Positions 5,339 through 5,341 of a stretch of DNA of 5,341 nt are shown here, one piece after another. The notes under the pieces were generated by a model. That model was not told the origin of the DNA. It searched no databases and worked only from the letters and a program-made list of their open reading frames with translations. The position numbers were made by a program, and so were the translations under genes. The stretch spans positions 1 to 5,341 of the forward strand of contig CAYIUL010000038.1 of assembly GCA_964366725.1 (NCBI GenBank), read 5' to 3'. The stretch comes from JACPAB01 sp964366725. Its GTDB lineage: Bacteria > Patescibacteriota > Minisyncoccia > 2-02-FULL-40-12 > GWA2-44-9. Every line of letters begins with the position of its first letter. Position 1 is the first letter of the stretch.

Positions 5339-5341
5339 ATG
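5339..5341 (+). CDS. Probable start codon of a gene running off the right edge
   Basis: The window ends exactly in ATG. It is preceded by AGGA 6 nt upstream and by a candidate promoter, so a divergent plus-strand gene probably begins here. No protein residue beyond Met can be read, so nothing can be said of its product. Confidence 0.4.

Noticed and set aside
1..5341. CRISPR array, tRNA or insertion sequence
   Set aside because: No spaced repeats, cloverleaf-like sequence, transposase-like frame or terminal inverted repeats were seen on either strand.

Overview
The window carries five complete or near-complete protein genes, one gene cut by the left edge, and a probable start codon at the extreme right edge. 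The gene set suggests a bacterium, most plausibly a Patescibacteria/CPR (Parcubacteria-like) lineage. The reasons are an RNase Y, a divergent BPG-independent phosphoglycerate mutase, a small coiled-coil protein of a kind I associate with those genomes, and several genes without a Shine-Dalgarno sequence. This assignment is an inference from recall. One gene, at 2340-2831, looks like an exported beta-rich, possibly outer-membrane-barrel protein and does not fit it well.

Left part (1-2257, minus strand): gpmI (650-2197) encodes a full-length cofactor-independent phosphoglycerate mutase, the glycolytic enzyme that interconverts 3- and 2-phosphoglycerate. Its metal ligands are intact, but two substrate-binding arginines appear replaced. 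An unrecognised helical protein gene (605 to the left edge) follows 44 bp downstream, probably on the same transcript. A promoter for the pair lies at 2257-2229.

Middle (2273-4776, plus strand): a divergent promoter preceded by a tandem TTGACAT repeat drives a 163-residue protein with a signal peptide, closed by a clean intrinsic terminator at 2842-2864. A strong extended -10 promoter (2886-2914) then drives rny, encoding membrane-anchored RNase Y with coiled coil, KH and HD domains, the initiating endoribonuclease of mRNA decay. A 73-residue coiled-coil gene follows after 41 bp. A good promoter fits entirely in that gap and would place transcription start on the ATG, so a leaderless mRNA is predicted.

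Right part (4801-5341): a convergent minus-strand unit has its own near-consensus promoter, consensus Shine-Dalgarno, a 115-residue four-cysteine protein gene of unknown function and its own strong terminator. Beyond it a plausible plus-strand promoter, ribosome-binding site and ATG suggest a divergent gene that starts at the last three bases. No intergenic stretch exceeds 300 bp. I saw no tRNA, rRNA, CRISPR array or insertion sequence.
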